Source: Luzula sylvatica (Eukaryota > Streptophyta > Magnoliopsida > Poales > Juncaceae). From it: 64,000 bases of DNA. The stretch spans positions 26,970,615-27,034,614 of the forward strand of contig OX326959.1 in NCBI GenBank assembly GCA_946800325.1, written 5' to 3'. Position numbers and translations under genes: made by a program. A model generated the notes under the pieces. It ran no database searches. It was given only the letters and a program-made list of their open reading frames with translations, and had not been told where the DNA came from. This document shows, one piece after another, positions 61,464-64,000 of this stretch. How positions within the stretch are numbered: the stretch's first letter is position 1; each line of letters begins with the position of its first letter.

Positions 61464-62457
61464 GTTCGTTCGAACGAGTATGAATTATTTGAAAGGTTGG
61501 TTCGAACGAACTTTAGTGAGTTCGAACGAACCACGTTTTCTTTAAGGTCCGTTCTAAGAATCTTAGAACGAACTATGTAGGTTCGTTCGAACGCAAAAAA
61601 GGTTCGTTCGAACGAATTATTGAGTTGTGTTTGGTTTCTCACATTGTCAGTATTGGGTACGTTCGAACTTGTGTTTTATTGGTTCGAACGAACCGTTCGT
61701 TCTCACAATGTGGTTCGTTCGAACGAACCCTATACTGGTGTGATGGTTTACCATGTTCCATTTTCATCATGTTTTGAGTTTATCTTTTGACCTTGATAAT
61801 TATGAGATATTATATGGTATACCTAGTGTTTATTTGTGGTGATCCCAATTCACGGAAGGCTTCGACATCTTGGTTCTTCAATTGTTTCCTCGCCTTCCTT
61901 TTCTTCTTTTTGTCTTGAGTGATCTTCGCGGTTCTTTATTTGTCTTTCTTTTGATCTTTCTTGATCGTTGTACCTATTTGTCCTACAAGTTGTTCTTGAC
62001 GTAAACGTTAGTATTGACAGTATTTTGATATAATCAAACCAGAGGATATTTGGATCAACACTCAGAACCTCCAACAGGAAAATTTCAATGAATTTTACAA
62101 TATATAAGTACCAAGATGGGATTTGAGAGAAATTAAAAATAAAAATTGAAATCATGAAAAAGTTACAGCATAAATCCTACAAAAATTGAAAATTGAAGCT
62201 AAATATATTTGGGAGAGTAAATATACAAAATTGACAATTTATGTTAACTAAAAATTACAGTTAAATATATGATGAATTGCAAACCTTTTACTTTATCCAG
62301 ATGCAATCCTTCCCTCCACACTCCTGCCATATCGTGCCGATCTTTTACTCTGCGAGATCATACTCTAGTTGTGCTAGATGGTCGCCGAGGCGACCTTCAA
62401 CAGCGAAGACGTCGTCATGATTCGCCGAAGTTGCCAACTCGCCCGAGTCGCGAGCTT

Positions 62458-62887
62458 AGTCGCCAACGCCATGTTCAGCGAAGAAGACGATTTTGGAGAA
62501 GATGCTTCTCGCTTCTATGGCAGCTAGAGCTAAGGTTATATTCTTAATCGGTTTAGTTTAGAGTTAGATTCTTTGACGGGTTTAGTATTTATTAGGGGTA
62601 AATTAGTCATTAAATTAATTTTCTGTTAACTTTAACTTATCTGTTAAGTTTAGATGAATTTGAAATAAGTTTAGTCGCCAACGCCATGTTCAGCGAAGAA
62701 GACGATTTTGGAGAAGATGCTTCTCGCTTCTATGGCGGCTAGAGCTAAGGTTATATTCTTAATCGGTTTAGTTTAGAGTTAGATTCTTTGACGGGTTTAG
62801 TATTTATTAGGAGTAAATTAGTCATTAAATTAATTTTTGTTAACTTTAACTTATCTGTTAAGTTTAGATGAATTTGAAATAAGTTAA
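62458..62887. repeat. 215-bp tandem duplication in the right arm of the second MULE
   Basis: AGTCGCCAACGCCATGTTCA begins units at 62458 and 62673. The units are nearly identical and both include a TTGACGGGTTTAGTATTTAT segment. Confidence 0.9.
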
Positions 62888-62992
62888 GTTTGAGAGAGAT
62901 AAATATGTAATAAACAAATTTGGAGGGATAAATTTGTAGTTTTTACTTTTTAAGAGGGATATGAATATGAAAGAAATTTCCCCAAAAACAAA

Positions 62993-63360
62993 AAAAAAAC
63001 ATAAAAAAATTGAAACGACCTTCCAAAATCAACTGTCGATGTCGAGAGAAATTGAAAAGCCCACGGCGGCGGTTGTGCAGGATTTCGCTCGAGCAACGAC
63101 CGGAGCGGCTTCCATTCTTCTTCTCAGGGGACGGAGGAGGCAGGCCACGGGTAGATAGAAGAGGTGACTGGGGAGATTCTGGAGTCTTTTGCTCGGACGA
63201 TGAGGGGGGCGGTTCGATTGTTCTTCCCAGACGACGAAAGAGGTGATTCTTCCTTCTTTTCACTTAATCTTCTCCATTTTTCTTGAATTGTGTGATTTAT
63301 GTTTAAAAGTTTGAATCTTTGAAATAAGAGGCTCTTTCGGTAAATATAAAATGGTTTTAA
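62993..63360. other. Unit B copy of the GC-rich leader-like segment
   Basis: Matches 31425-31680 and 31915-32070 of unit A, with a single copy of the 71-bp unit. Colinearity is lost at about 63360 where a copia element starts. The FAB1-like part of unit B is therefore not visible in this window. Confidence 0.7.
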
Positions 63361-64000
63361 TTATTATAAACAGAAGGTAAAATAACACAAGAAATAGAGA
63401 GAGAATCTTTATTATTGGACTGAATTGTCTGTACAAATGAACCACACAAACCATCCTTATATAGGGAACACAACACCCTTTCATCAATGTGAACGCTCCA
63501 GTGTGAAACCTCCAATGTGCATCTCTCCAGTGTGAAACCTGCAATATACATCTCTCCATGTACATACATCTTCCTTAGTGTCTAAGTTTTTCACACTTGT
63601 ACATATTATATTAATATACATTCATATTTATAACACTCCCCCTTGAATGTAATGATTTAGTACGCATAAAAATCTGCCTCGTTAAAACCTTACCAGATAA
63701 AACCACATGGGACAAAAACTTGGTGAAGGAAAAAGAGTGCAATATTATTATCAACATAAGATGCCTCATTAAAAATCTTGTCATGAAAATCCGGTGGGAC
63801 AAAACCATGACCAAGGACAAAAAGAGTGCATTGCGTATCATTTTCTCCCCCTCATGGTTACAAATATTTTGAAAACGAGCAGTTTGACAAACTTAGTTGC
63901 TCGTGAAAAAATTCATTCTGAAAAAATATTAAACACATTTGTAACCCATGACAAATATTTATATTTATTATAACATAATCGTTATTTTCATAATTTGTCT
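63361..64000 (-). mobile_element. Ty1-copia-like element, LTR and 3' internal end, cut by the window
   Basis: On the minus strand a polypurine tract AAGGGGGAG (63636-63644) is followed by an LTR beginning TGTTATAAATATGAATG and running to about 63361. To the right lies the end of the internal region, with GTCCCAC and GAGGCA-type motifs usual just before a copia 3' LTR. The coding region, if present, is beyond the window. Confidence 0.65.

Larger units (their letters stand above)
58291..62060 (+). mobile_element. Solo LTR, family 1, split by two other LTRs
   Basis: Starts TGTTGGTTAATTCTAACC and ends GGATCAACA. Flanks CTGAG and CTCAG differ at one base. The outer LTR is interrupted by an inverted family-1 LTR (58654-60043) and a family-2 LTR (60403-61463), leaving about 1.3 kb of its own. 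Palindromes are visible near 60310-60385 and 61464-61730. Confidence 0.75.
55523..62983. mobile_element. Mutator-like element (Pack-MULE type), 7.46 kb including nested insertions
   Basis: Ends GGGGCAATTTCTTTCATATC and the inverse of GGGGAAATTTCTTTCATAT, with an exact 9-bp target duplication AAAAACAAA (55514-55522 and 62984-62992). The unoccupied version of the site is in unit A near 31415-31430. Ends are related to the element at 42525-47194. No transposase. It carries a PPR fragment and at least four nested elements; its own sequence is about 3.2 kb. Confidence 0.85.

Noticed and set aside
1..64000. tRNA, rRNA, telomere or centromere satellite
   Set aside because: No cloverleaf with A/B boxes at tRNA spacing, no rRNA-like GC-rich block and no TTTAGGG runs were seen by eye; a covariance-model search was not possible here.

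Overview
This is nuclear DNA from a flowering plant, most likely a eudicot. The evidence is intron-rich genes with GT-AG junctions, AT-rich spacers, plant-typical gene families (MCTP, patellin, FAB1-like kinase) and many plant transposon classes. I cannot name the species. No tRNA, rRNA or organellar block was seen.

The first 13 kb is gene-bearing: an MCTP C2-domain membrane protein (1319-4657, +), a dienelactone-hydrolase-family enzyme (6566-7796, +) and a patellin lipid-transfer protein (10859-12872, -). A MYND/MSS51-type zinc-finger protein follows (15917-17904, +). All four can be read as intact multi-exon genes; I placed the exons by joining frames at GT/AG sites.

The rest of the window is best explained as a head-to-tail tandem duplication. 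Unit A runs from about 11.15 kb (inside patellin intron 4) to about 33.41 kb (just after a decayed FAB1/PIKfyve-like kinase). Unit B starts at about 33.41 kb and runs colinearly to about 63.36 kb: patellin copy, spacer, MYND copy, AT-rich repeat block, F-box-like fragments, GC-rich leader-like segment. Unit B is larger because it has taken many insertions. Its patellin copy lacks the last exon, has a dead splice acceptor and carries frameshifts. Its MYND copy has lost exon 1 to a copia fragment and is split by two further elements. Unit A keeps working patellin and MYND genes but holds a nonsense-ridden FAB1-like kinase.

Mobile elements, many with visible target-site duplications (TSDs), include: a Helitron (25841-27705) carrying an array of about 30 ACATTTTGGTCC-like motifs; a second, Helitron-like insertion (20466-~23037) with unresolved minus-strand gene fragments; two MULEs carrying helicase and PPR fragments (42525-47194, 55523-62983); long solo LTRs nested in each other; a SINE-like insertion; and several MITEs. 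The most unusual signal is a dense set of palindromes built on TTCGAA (type GTTCGTTCGAACGAAC), shared by two different LTR families. In one LTR they lie inside a perfect 57-bp inverted repeat.
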